This document shows, piece by piece, positions 18,732 to 26,512 of a DNA stretch of 64,000 nt (position 1 is the stretch's first letter; each line of letters starts with the position of its first letter). Source of the DNA: Achromobacter pestifer (GTDB taxonomy: Bacteria; Pseudomonadota; Gammaproteobacteria; Burkholderiales; Burkholderiaceae_B). The position numbers and the translations under genes are program-made. The notes under the pieces are model-generated. The model was not told where the DNA came from. It ran no database searches and saw only the letters and a program-made list of their open reading frames with translations. Location of the stretch: assembly GCF_902859625.1 (NCBI RefSeq), contig NZ_CADIJX010000011.1, forward strand, positions 78,500 to 142,499, given 5' to 3'.

Positions 18732-20153
18732 TCAAGCCGCCACGCTGCGGTCGCGGCCGGCCTGTTTCGCCCGGTACAACGCCTTGTCGGCGCGGTCGAT
18801 CAAATAGGCATAGTCCGGGTGGCCGTCGAACGTGGCCACGCCGATGCTCGCGGTGATACGCAAGGCGCCGGCTTCGGGAATCGTGAAATGGTGGCGGCGG
18901 ATTTCGGCGCCCAGTTTCTCGGCGGCGGCCAGCGCGGCCGCTTCCGCCGTGTCCACCAGCACCACCAGGAACTCTTCGCCACCGTAGCGGAACACGAAGT
19001 CGCTGGACCGGCACGCCTGATGCACCACCTCCGCGAACTGCCGCAGCACGTGATCGCCGCCGGCATGCCCATGCGCGTCATTGACCGCCTTGAAATGATC
19101 GATGTCCAGCAGCAGCACTGAAAAACGGCTGCCCTGCCGCGTGGAAATGGCTATCTCCCGCCCGATGACCGACGGCAGGAAACGGCGGTTCAGCACGTTG
19201 GTCAGGGGATCACTGCCGCTCTCGATCTCGGCCACCATGTCGAACAGGCCATTGAGCAGATGCTTGATGCGCGCCACCAGTTCTTGCAATTCGCGCACTT
19301 GATCGGGCATCGACACCTGCCGCTGCTCGTCAGCCATCATCAGTTGCGGCAACACCACGTCGTCCAGCCGCGAAACCGACTCGGTGATCTGGCGCAAGGC
19401 CGGCGCGCTTTCAAACAGCACGCCGCCCTTGTGCTGCAACCACAACCCGAACTCCGACGCCGCCAGACGCGGCAAGGCCTGCTCGGGCGCGCGGTAGTGC
19501 AGGCCGATCAGCACGGCCTGGCTCCATTCCAACAGCGCAGCGCGCTGGCGCTCGCGTTCGGTCGAGATGTTCTGCCCCAGGGCGAACAACCGGTACGCTT
19601 CGTCATTGCGCGCACCACGGTTGATATCGCGCATGAAGGCGCGGCTCATCTGCTCGATTGCCAGGTCGAACAGATTGCAGACGTACTGCGTGGCAATGGA
19701 CGCCGCGTTGCCGTCCAGGTCGCTGGCGCGCAATCGCTCGGCGATCTCATTCTTCAGGATACGGGCGCCCGCCATCACCAGATGGATCGGGATGTGGACG
19801 CGGGCATGCACCTCGCCCACCTTCTTCTGGGTGGCCATCAACGCAACGATGTCGCCTTGATCGCGCACGCAGAGCAATCCCTTCAGCCAGTGCTTCATGC
19901 CGCTGTGCAAGCGAGTCGAGACAATCTCGTGGGACAGGCGCGGCCCCGCCTCAGCATCCGCCAGCAAGGTGGAATAGAAGACATCCACCAGTTCCTTGGC
20001 GCTGTCGCCCACCACCGCGGCAACCTGGCCACGGGTATAGGCGTCAACCGATTGATAGACCGCTTCCCAGGCTTGCGCGTTCGATGCGCTCAGGTAGCAC
20101 GCTTGGCCCGCGCCGTCCGTCCACGCCGGAACCGCGCTCTTGCTCGAAGACAT
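18732..20153 (-). CDS. Globin-coupled diguanylate cyclase (heme oxygen sensor)
   Basis: 473 residues from MSSSKSAVPAW, essentially the length of Bordetella pertussis BpeGReg. An N-terminal sensor-globin domain (about residues 10-165) holds the probable heme-ligand His in KVGEVHARVHIP near residue 97. A helical linker of about 130 residues follows. The C-terminal GGDEF domain has the intact catalytic signature RYGGEEF near residue 391, and an inhibitory I-site RSSD exactly five residues before it. It should make cyclic di-GMP from two GTP under oxygen control, with product inhibition. No EAL domain is present. Confidence 0.95.
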   Translation of the reverse strand: MSSSKSAVPAWTDGAGQACYLSASNAQAWEAVYQSVDAYTRGQVAAVVGDSAKELVDVFYSTLLADAEAGPRLSHEIVSTRLHSGMKHWLKGLLCVRDQGDIVALMATQKKVGEVHARVHIPIHLVMAGARILKNEIAERLRASDLDGNAASIATQYVCNLFDLAIEQMSRAFMRDINRGARNDEAYRLFALGQNISTERERQRAALLEWSQAVLIGLHYRAPEQALPRLAASEFGLWLQHKGGVLFESAPALRQITESVSRLDDVVLPQLMMADEQRQVSMPDQVRELQELVARIKHLLNGLFDMVAEIESGSDPLTNVLNRRFLPSVIGREIAISTRQGSRFSVLLLDIDHFKAVNDAHGHAGGDHVLRQFAEVVHQACRSSDFVFRYGGEEFLVVLVDTAEAAALAAAEKLGAEIRRHHFTIPEAGALRITASIGVATFDGHPDYAYLIDRADKALYRAKQAGRDRSVAA

Positions 20154-20285
20154 AAGATCATCCGCCCAAAAACTCCGCGCGTGTCTCGGAGCGACACGCG
20201 ACAGAAAAAGACAGCGCGGATTATCCTTCAAATCGCCAGGACCGCCCCGCCTTGGTGCATGCCGGCGGCGGGGCGGCGGGTTGGC

Positions 20286-21578
20286 TTACTCCAGGCCGTG
20301 GAACACGGAGTCGTCGGGGCCCACGTGCGACGGGTGTTGCCACGTCACATCGCGCAGCGAGTGCTGGACCAGGCCTTCCACGCCCAGCAGCACCGCGAAG
20401 ATCGCCATGCGGATGGGGATGCCGTTGTCGGTCTGGCGGAAGATGGCCAGGCGCGGGTCATGGTTCAGATCCACGCTCAGGTCATTGGCGCCCGGACGGC
20501 TGTCGCGCGGCAGCGGATGCATCACGATGGTCTCGGGGCTGCAATAGGCGTCGATGATGGCGCGGCTGATCTGGAAGTCGGGCGTGTAGCCTTCGTTCTC
20601 TTCGTTGGCAAAGCGCTCTTTCTGCACGCGCGTCGCGTAAATCACGTCGGCGCCCGCCAGGCCTTCGGCCAACGACGTCTTCTGTTCGATCACGTTGCCG
20701 TTGCGGCTTGCCTGTTCGATGATGTAGCTGGGCATTTCCAGCCCCTTCGGCGACACCAGCGAGAACTTCACGTTCTTGTACAGCGCCATCAGCTTGATCA
20801 GCGAGTGCACGGTACGGCCGTATTTCAGGTCGCCCACCATGGCGATATGCGCGCCATCCAGCAGCTTGCCCAGGCGCGAGAACTCGGTCAGGATCGTGTA
20901 CAGGTCCAGCAAGGCCTGGCTGGGATGCTCGCCCGGACCATCGCCGCCGTTGACGACGGGAATGTTGGTGGCGCGCGCGAATTCCGCAACCGAACCTTGG
21001 TCCGGGTGGCGGATCACCATGGCATCCACATAGCCGCTCATGACGCGGCTGGTGTCATAGATGGATTCGCCCTTGGCCATCGACGAAAACGTAAAGCCCG
21101 TCGTGTCGCATACCGAACCGCCCAGGCGGCAGAACGCCGAACCGAAGCTGACGCGCGTGCGCGTGCTGGCTTCAAAGAACAGGTTGCCCAGGACGGCGCC
21201 TTCCAGCACGCGGGACACCTTTTGGCGGCGCGCGATGGGCTGCATCATGTCGGCCACGCGGAACAGGTCTTCAACCGACTCGCGCGTGAATTGGTCCACC
21301 GACAGCAGTTGATGCTTGCCTTCGACCGCAATGCGCTCGCGCAACGGGCCGTCTTGTACGCTTTGCGTATACTTTTCCAGCAATACGCCGTTTTGCACGA
21401 TTTCGCTGACAAAACGCTGCACCACTTCCGGCATTGCGCGGAATTCCTGCGATCCCTCGGGCAGCAGCCAAGTGTCCAACGCCCGGCGTTTGACGCCGAT
21501 CCGGGTGGCGAACACGTCGCGCGTGAGGTTCAGGCGTCGCATGGCGTCGCGCAGGAAAGCTTGCTGGGAGATGGTCAT
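20286..21578 (-). CDS. pyrB: Aspartate carbamoyltransferase, long form with an HTH-like N-terminus
   Basis: 430 residues against about 310 for a typical catalytic chain. It carries out the first committed pyrimidine step, carbamoyl phosphate + aspartate to carbamoyl-aspartate. The carbamoyl-phosphate loop FEASTRTRVSF, GPGEHPSQALLDLYT and MHPLPRDS are intact. The extra N-terminal ~85 residues (LTRDVFATRIGVKRRALDTWLLP) read like a helix-turn-helix of the Cro/XRE kind. No pyrI or inactive pyrC gene is adjacent. A good promoter lies upstream. Confidence 0.95.
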   Translation of the reverse strand: MTISQQAFLRDAMRRLNLTRDVFATRIGVKRRALDTWLLPEGSQEFRAMPEVVQRFVSEIVQNGVLLEKYTQSVQDGPLRERIAVEGKHQLLSVDQFTRESVEDLFRVADMMQPIARRQKVSRVLEGAVLGNLFFEASTRTRVSFGSAFCRLGGSVCDTTGFTFSSMAKGESIYDTSRVMSGYVDAMVIRHPDQGSVAEFARATNIPVVNGGDGPGEHPSQALLDLYTILTEFSRLGKLLDGAHIAMVGDLKYGRTVHSLIKLMALYKNVKFSLVSPKGLEMPSYIIEQASRNGNVIEQKTSLAEGLAGADVIYATRVQKERFANEENEGYTPDFQISRAIIDAYCSPETIVMHPLPRDSRPGANDLSVDLNHDPRLAIFRQTDNGIPIRMAIFAVLLGVEGLVQHSLRDVTWQHPSHVGPDDSVFHGLE

Positions 21579-21617
21579 GACGGGCCCCGAGAAAGAGGAT
21601 TTATATACGCACCGCGC

Positions 21618-21647
21618 ATATTATTCTCAACGCAAGTGCAAGTCCAA
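21618..21647 (-). promoter_or_regulatory. pyrB promoter
   Basis: On the minus strand TTGGAC and TAATAT are separated by 18 bp, about 40 bp upstream of the pyrB ATG. The short leader leaves no room for a PyrR-type or long attenuator structure. Confidence 0.6.
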
Positions 21648-21685
21648 CATTTTTGCGTACAAGGGTTTACCCGGAAAATCTGGCG

Positions 21686-22096
21686 CTAACGGCTAGCGTA
21701 GGACGTCATCTGCTGGGCATCCGCTGCCGCCTGCCCCAGAGAGAACCAGCACGCCCCGCAGAACGCCACGGCACTGAGCAGGTAGCAGACCATCGCCAAC
21801 AGCTGGGCCGGCCAATGGCCGCGCGTCAGGTGCCCTGTGTAGCCCTGGCGCAACAGGCTGACCTGGGCCAGGTAGGCAAACAGCAGCCCCAGGCAAGAAG
21901 CCAGCAGCCCGCCCAAAAACAAAGCCAGCGGCAGCTGGAGATCAGGCGCGGCAATATCGCCGCCGACGATTCCCAGCGAAAAGGCCGCCAGCATCAATGC
22001 CGCGCCCCCATTCAGCCATCCCAGAAAGCGAAACGCCCCCGCCAGCAGCGAGAACGACATGCCCGAGGATCGGATCTGCTGGGAGCGAGGATCCAT
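21686..22096 (-). CDS. Small integral membrane protein of unknown function
   Basis: 136 residues with four hydrophobic helices: LGWLNGGAALMLAAFSLGIV, LPLALFLGGLLASCLGLLFAYLA, and two between residues 95 and 120. The N-terminus is cytosolic and polar (MDPRSQQIRSSGM). It starts 3 bp after the end of the lipoprotein gene, so the two are almost certainly translated from one mRNA. I do not recognise a family. Confidence 0.8.
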   Translation of the reverse strand: MDPRSQQIRSSGMSFSLLAGAFRFLGWLNGGAALMLAAFSLGIVGGDIAAPDLQLPLALFLGGLLASCLGLLFAYLAQVSLLRQGYTGHLTRGHWPAQLLAMVCYLLSAVAFCGACWFSLGQAAADAQQMTSYASR

Positions 22097-22099
22097 GCG

Positions 22100-22531
22100 T
22101 CAGCCGCCGTTGCCGGTGCGGCACACCGGCGTTGCCGTTTGGATCGAGGTCCGCACGGCCGCGATTTCAGCCGCATCCCAACGCCCTTCGCCCAACACGG
22201 TCACGGTCACCTTGGACTTGGCGGGACCGTCGGCTTCCGCCGAAATCAGCTCAAGCACCGTGGCGGGCTCGCCCACCTTGTACAACTGGATCTCGTCGGG
22301 GGCTCCCTTCTCGCCCAAGCTGTGGCGCCACGCATAAGCAATGCCATAGGGATGCTGCACATTCACATGGCAGGCCCGCACATATTCACCGCCACGGCGA
22401 AAGGCGGCCTGGTAGTTGGTGTCGACGCTGAAGGTCTCTTTCTTCACGGCATCGGACTCGTAGACGCCCTTGCTTGCGCAACCGGCCAACAATGCCGCCA
22501 ACGTTACACCTACCCATACTGACTTGCGCAT
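22100..22531 (-). CDS. Lipoprotein of unknown function
   Basis: 143 residues with a lipoprotein signal peptide (MRKSVWVGVTLAALLAGCAS) whose lipobox LAGC gives Cys at residue 18. The mature part has two further cysteines (RACHVN and TPVCRTG) that could form a disulfide, and no membrane segment, so it is probably anchored in the outer membrane. It begins a two-gene unit with the downstream membrane protein. Function unknown. Confidence 0.85.
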   Translation of the reverse strand: MRKSVWVGVTLAALLAGCASKGVYESDAVKKETFSVDTNYQAAFRRGGEYVRACHVNVQHPYGIAYAWRHSLGEKGAPDEIQLYKVGEPATVLELISAEADGPAKSKVTVTVLGEGRWDAAEIAAVRTSIQTATPVCRTGNGG

Positions 22532-22581
22532 GATTCTTCCCGCGTTGAAATTCGGACTCCCGCGATTATGCCAGCGGCCGC

Positions 22582-22624
22582 AAAAAGGCCACGCGGGAAA
22601 TGTCTGGACATTTCTGGCGTGGCC
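22582..22624 (-). terminator. Terminator of the entericidin-like gene
   Basis: The arms GGCCACGC/GCGTGGCC enclose a second stem AAATGTC/GACATTT, and the minus-strand end has five T. It isolates the small lipoprotein gene from the next operon. Confidence 0.85.
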
Positions 22625-22656
22625 TTGGGCCGGCTAGGCGGCAACGGGAGGGCGAC

Positions 22657-22788
22657 CTACTTGGTCGCAGCACCTTCAATTTTTTCCCCGCCTCGCTGAA
22701 TGTCCTTGCCCGCGCCCGCAACGGTATTGCAGCCCGCCGAAAGGGCGGCGATCGAAAGCAGCATGACGAGAACGACTTTGTTCTTCAT
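22657..22788 (-). CDS. Entericidin A/B-family small lipoprotein
   Basis: 43 residues. The ribosome site AGGAGAGG lies 4-11 bp before the ATG. The signal peptide MKNKVVLVMLLSIAALSAGC ends in a lipobox with Cys at residue 20, followed by the short family motif NTVAGAGKDI and a helical tail QRGGEKIEGAA. Entericidins are cell-envelope lipoproteins first described in E. coli as an antidote/toxin pair, yet most proteobacteria have a single copy, probably with an envelope-stress role. No partner gene is adjacent. Confidence 0.9.
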   Translation of the reverse strand: MKNKVVLVMLLSIAALSAGCNTVAGAGKDIQRGGEKIEGAATK

Positions 22789-22869
22789 AAACCTCTCCTG
22801 TCTGGGCGTAGAAACCGAGGCCAGCATACCCCAAACACCCTCCTTTGCGCACCATCCGGACAGGCGGAC

Positions 22870-23769
22870 CTAGCGGTTTCCATCCGATCGGGCGATCTCA
22901 TCCGCCAGCCAATCAAGAAAGCCCCGCACCTCCGGCCGGCGGGCCGCATCGGGCAGGCTCACCGCGTAATAGGCGAAACGGGTAGGCCAAGGCAGATCCA
23001 GCGCCACGCGCAACCGGCCGGAATCCAGGTCTTCGCGCGCATGCGCTTGCGGAACCAATGCAATGCCCTGCCCGGCCGCGGCGGCCCTGAGCAGCAGCAG
23101 ATCGTCCTCGAAGCTTGAACCGCGCCGCGCCGCGTCACCCGGGGGCACGCCATGCGCTTGCAACCACAGGCTCCAGTCTGCCCGGTCGGCATCCTGCAAC
23201 AAGGGATAGCGCAAACAATCCGCGGCCACACGCAACGGAGGGCCGTCGCGCAACAGCGCTGGGGTGGCGACCGGCAACAGCACCGGCGTCATCAGCGGCA
23301 TGACTGCCAGACCAGGGTAGTCACCCAACCCGTGACGCAACGCGATGTCGATCCGGTCTCGCTGAAAGTCCACCAGCTTGGACGAGGCCTCGACCCGAAC
23401 CTCGATATCAGGATGAAGCGCTGCATAACCGCCCAGCCTCGGCACCAGCCAGTGGGCGGCGAACGAAGGCACGGTGCTGATGGTCAGCGTGCGCCGCGCG
23501 GCGCTGGACTCCAGCCAGGCCAGTGATTTTTCGATCAGATCAAAGGCCTGAAGCAAGGCGGGATGAACCTGCGCACTGACCTCGGTCAGGTTCACCCCAT
23601 AGCGTTCTCGGACGAACAAAGGCATGCCCAACCGATCTTCAAGCAGCCGAATCTGCTGGCTGACCGCGCCCGGGGTCACCCCCATGCGCTCAGCGGCTGC
23701 CTTCAGGCTGCCCAGTCGGCCTGCCTCGGCAAATGCACGCAGGGCAAGCAAAGGCATCACAGCACTCAT
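22870..23769 (-). CDS. LysR-family transcriptional regulator (GcvA-like)
   Basis: 299 residues from MSAVMPLLALRAFAEAG; a longer in-frame start lacks the family N-terminus. The winged HTH (LKAAAERMGVTPGAVSQQIRLLEDRLG) is of the GcvA/AmpR subgroup, with PxxLRxF at the front. The effector domain covers residues 90-299. It is divergent from the GST/monooxygenase pair with 128 bp between, so it is the likely regulator of those genes (inference). Confidence 0.93.
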   Translation of the reverse strand: MSAVMPLLALRAFAEAGRLGSLKAAAERMGVTPGAVSQQIRLLEDRLGMPLFVRERYGVNLTEVSAQVHPALLQAFDLIEKSLAWLESSAARRTLTISTVPSFAAHWLVPRLGGYAALHPDIEVRVEASSKLVDFQRDRIDIALRHGLGDYPGLAVMPLMTPVLLPVATPALLRDGPPLRVAADCLRYPLLQDADRADWSLWLQAHGVPPGDAARRGSSFEDDLLLLRAAAAGQGIALVPQAHAREDLDSGRLRVALDLPWPTRFAYYAVSLPDAARRPEVRGFLDWLADEIARSDGNR

Positions 23770-23897
23770 TCCCACTCCAAAATTTAGAAAATCTATCTTC
23801 AAAAGCGAGAAACAATCGTTTTACGTGATAGTGATTCAGCATCAACATGGCATCACCTCCACGCATCAGGAAGTAGTTTAGCTAACTTCTATCGATT

Positions 23898-24533
23898 ATG
23901 ACCACGCCAACTCTGCATCTCTACACCGACAGCTCACCCAACGGTTTCAAGATCACCATCGCGCTGGAAGAACTGGCGCTGCCCTATACGCTGCATCACA
24001 TCCGCATTGACCAGGGCCAGCATCGCGACCCCGCTTTCCTGACACTCAACCCGCATGGACGGATTCCCGTGCTGCACGACGCCGAGACGGGAATCACGCT
24101 GTTCGAATCGGCCGCGATTCTGCTGTATCTGGCCGACAAGACCGGACGCCTGCTCCCCTCTGCACCCGCCGAAAAATGGGAAGCCATTACTTGGCTGATG
24201 TTCCATAGCGCCAGCATGGGCCCCATCCTGGGCCAGCGTGTGCATGCCGAGTGCTTTGCGGTTGAACGCAACGAGATCGCGATCCAGCGTTATCGCCGCC
24301 TGAGCGAAGACATCTTCGCCGTACTCGACGCGCGCCTGGCACAACGCACCTGGTTGGCTGGCAACGACTTTTCCATCGCCGATATCGCCACTTTCGGCTG
24401 GATGCACATCGCCAGGATCATCGAGTTCGACTTCAGCCGGCATCTCCACCTGAGCGCCTGGCATCAGCGGGCCACTCAACGTCCTGCGGTGCAACGCGGC
24501 ATCGCCCTGCCACAACCGGCCGTTGGCCCTTGA
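23898..24533 (+). CDS. Glutathione S-transferase family protein
   Basis: 211 residues. The thioredoxin-fold N-terminal domain (TLHLYTDSSPNGFKITIALEE) has the cis-proline region NPHGRIPVL and the glutathione-binding FESAAILLYLA. The C-terminal all-helical domain includes FSIADIATFGW, the usual Asp-containing folding motif. It resembles the bacterial Ure2p/YfcG-like GSTs. Its stop overlaps the region just upstream of the next gene, so the two are probably one operon. Confidence 0.92.
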   Translation: MTTPTLHLYTDSSPNGFKITIALEELALPYTLHHIRIDQGQHRDPAFLTLNPHGRIPVLHDAETGITLFESAAILLYLADKTGRLLPSAPAEKWEAITWLMFHSASMGPILGQRVHAECFAVERNEIAIQRYRRLSEDIFAVLDARLAQRTWLAGNDFSIADIATFGWMHIARIIEFDFSRHLHLSAWHQRATQRPAVQRGIALPQPAVGP

Positions 24534-24553
24534 AACCCCGGACTCATGACTTC

Positions 24554-25594
24554 ATGATCGATTCCACACACACCCCTCCGACGCCCACCGGCGCCTCCGC
24601 GCCGGCCTTCGCCATGCACCCCGGCTACCGCCGCATGTTTGCCCCTGGCCAACTGACCTTGGGCATTTTTCTGCCCTTGAGGTTCTACCGGGGCGACATG
24701 GCAGTGCTGCAAGGCCAGGCCGACCTGGTGGCCGAGATCGACCGCCGAGGATTCGCCGCCGCATGGGTCCGCGACGTGCCCTTGTACGATCCGAACTTCG
24801 GCGATGCGGGACAGGTATTCGACCCCTTCGCGTATCTGGCCTATTTGGCGGCGCGCACCGAACGCCTCGCGCTCGCCACCGGCAGTGCGGTTTTCACGCT
24901 GCGCCATCCCATCGATCTAGCCAAGGCCGCCGCCACGCTGGACCGCCTGTCCGGCGGCAGGCTCGTCATGGGCATCGCGTCCGGCGACCGCCCTGTCGAA
25001 TTTCCCGCGTACGGGCTGGACTTCGCGCAACGCGGCGACCGCTTCGCGCAAGCCGTTTCCTATTTCCGCCAACTGATGGGTGCCCCGCATGGCGCCATCG
25101 ACTCGCCCCTCGGCCGTCTGGCAGGCCCGCAGCTTCTGCCCAAACCGCAAGCGGGGCGCGTACCGTTGCTGATCACGGGCTCCTGCCGGCAGACGCCGCA
25201 ATGGGTCAGCGAGCACGCCGACGGCTGGTTGACCTATCCCGACTCCACGCACGACGACGCAGGCCCCGAACGGCTGGCACAAAAGATCCGATCCTGGCGT
25301 GCGCGAATTCCGGATTCCGGATTCCGGCCGCACGTCACCAACGAATGGCTGGACCTGGCGGCCGATCCGGATTTTCCGCGCACGCCCATGCAAGGCGGCT
25401 ACGTCCTGCGCACCGGGCGCCGGGGTCTGCTTGACCTGCTGGCACGATGGCAGGAGGCGGGCGTGAACCACGCGGCGCTGGGAATCCAATTCTCGGAACG
25501 GCCCGCGGCCGAGGTTATCCAGGAACTGGCCGAGGAGGTCTTACCGTACTTTCCCGCACACCAGGGGCCACCCCCGGCTGCTGCCCGCTGGTAG
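24554..25594 (+). CDS. LLM-class (luciferase-like) flavin-dependent monooxygenase
   Basis: 346 residues from MIDSTHTPPT; a TTG at 24530 overlapping the GST stop would add eight residues. The TIM-barrel segments LTLGIFLPLRFYRGDM, AWVRDVPLYDP, LALATGSAVFTLRHPIDLAKAAATL and GGRLVMGIASGDRPVEF are typical of luciferase-like oxidoreductases that use reduced FMN and oxygen. The subgroup looks like the one I remember as the BA3436 family. It probably acts with the upstream GST on an unknown substrate. No flavin reductase is adjacent. Confidence 0.9.
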   Translation: MIDSTHTPPTPTGASAPAFAMHPGYRRMFAPGQLTLGIFLPLRFYRGDMAVLQGQADLVAEIDRRGFAAAWVRDVPLYDPNFGDAGQVFDPFAYLAYLAARTERLALATGSAVFTLRHPIDLAKAAATLDRLSGGRLVMGIASGDRPVEFPAYGLDFAQRGDRFAQAVSYFRQLMGAPHGAIDSPLGRLAGPQLLPKPQAGRVPLLITGSCRQTPQWVSEHADGWLTYPDSTHDDAGPERLAQKIRSWRARIPDSGFRPHVTNEWLDLAADPDFPRTPMQGGYVLRTGRRGLLDLLARWQEAGVNHAALGIQFSERPAAEVIQELAEEVLPYFPAHQGPPPAAARW

Positions 25595-25665
25595 GCCAGA
25601 CCGACCTACAATGCGGCCCGGCCGCGGCTGTCGCGTATTTGCCGGCAATGGATTAGGATGCGCAA

Positions 25666-26025
25666 ATGAACAAAAAACCTGTACCGCAGAACGCTGGCGC
25701 AGCCCCCAAGGGCTGGGGCTGGGAACAGCCGGAATGCCGCGGACAAGCGGCTTTGGCGCTGTTCATCGACGATCTGCACCGAATTCTGCAAGCCCATACC
25801 GCCGGCAAGTTGGCGGACAGCAGCACCTTGGCGGACGCCCAGGCACACGTCGACGAATTGCTTGCCCGATACAACGAAATCAACGCCGCCCCGGATATTT
25901 TCCTTGGACAATCGGTCGAACTGAAGGAAGGCGTCGACCGCAATGGCGTTTCCCATACGGTACCGATTTTTTCGGCACGGCTGAAAAAATCGCTGGTGTC
26001 GATGCTGGGCCAAGGCCCCGGCTGA
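25666..26025 (+). CDS. Hypothetical soluble protein
   Basis: 119 residues, no signal peptide or membrane segment, with a ribosome site AGGA 9 bp before the ATG. A predicted helix (ALALFIDDLHRILQ) and a second (ADAQAHVDELLARYNEI) suggest a small helical bundle, followed by a basic C-terminus (SARLKKSLVSML). No family recognised. The next gene on the same strand starts 65 bp on. Confidence 0.7.
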   Translation: MNKKPVPQNAGAAPKGWGWEQPECRGQAALALFIDDLHRILQAHTAGKLADSSTLADAQAHVDELLARYNEINAAPDIFLGQSVELKEGVDRNGVSHTVPIFSARLKKSLVSMLGQGPG

Positions 26026-26090
26026 ACCGTCCCCCATACAGGCCAACGCACGGCGGCCGGCCACGAACCACAGCAACAGGAGACCCCCTA

Positions 26091-26495
26091 ATGAATTCAG
26101 ACAATGTCGTAGAGTTTCTCCGCCTGCTGTCGCTGGACGTCTCGCTGGGCGCCGCCGCCCAACACGCCGCCAGTCAGCCGGACGCGCCGCTCGCGTTGGC
26201 ACGATTGGCCACCGCCCATGGCTTGCCTTGCAGCGCTTCGGACTGGTCTTTCTTTGCCCGCAGCTGCCTGGACACCTCGACGCAAGCCGAAGCAGAGGGC
26301 GGCCCCGTCGGCGCCACCATCTGGCAATTGGTGCAAGACCCCGCCCACGGCACGGACATTCCGGCCAGCGCCATTACGCGCGTCATCGGCATCATCACTC
26401 AACCGGAAGGCGGCCCGCCAGTCGTGGGCCATGTTGTTGGCGATCTGGCCCCGCGCGCACCGCTAGGCATGGCGCCCTACCCCACGGGTTCCTGA
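26091..26495 (+). CDS. Hypothetical protein with a Nif11-like N-terminus
   Basis: 134 residues starting MNSDNVVEFLRLLSLD, preceded by CAGGAG 9 bp upstream. The first ~55 residues (VVEFLRLLSLDVSLGAA then ALARLATAHGLPCSASDW) follow the pattern of Nif11 domains, which occur as leader peptides of modified peptides and in nitrogen-fixation clusters. The rest has no recognised domain, no double-Gly cleavage site and no maturation enzyme nearby. The assignment is a resemblance only. Confidence 0.65.
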   Translation: MNSDNVVEFLRLLSLDVSLGAAAQHAASQPDAPLALARLATAHGLPCSASDWSFFARSCLDTSTQAEAEGGPVGATIWQLVQDPAHGTDIPASAITRVIGIITQPEGGPPVVGHVVGDLAPRAPLGMAPYPTGS

Positions 26496-26512
26496 TTGGC
26501 CACGCTGGCGCC

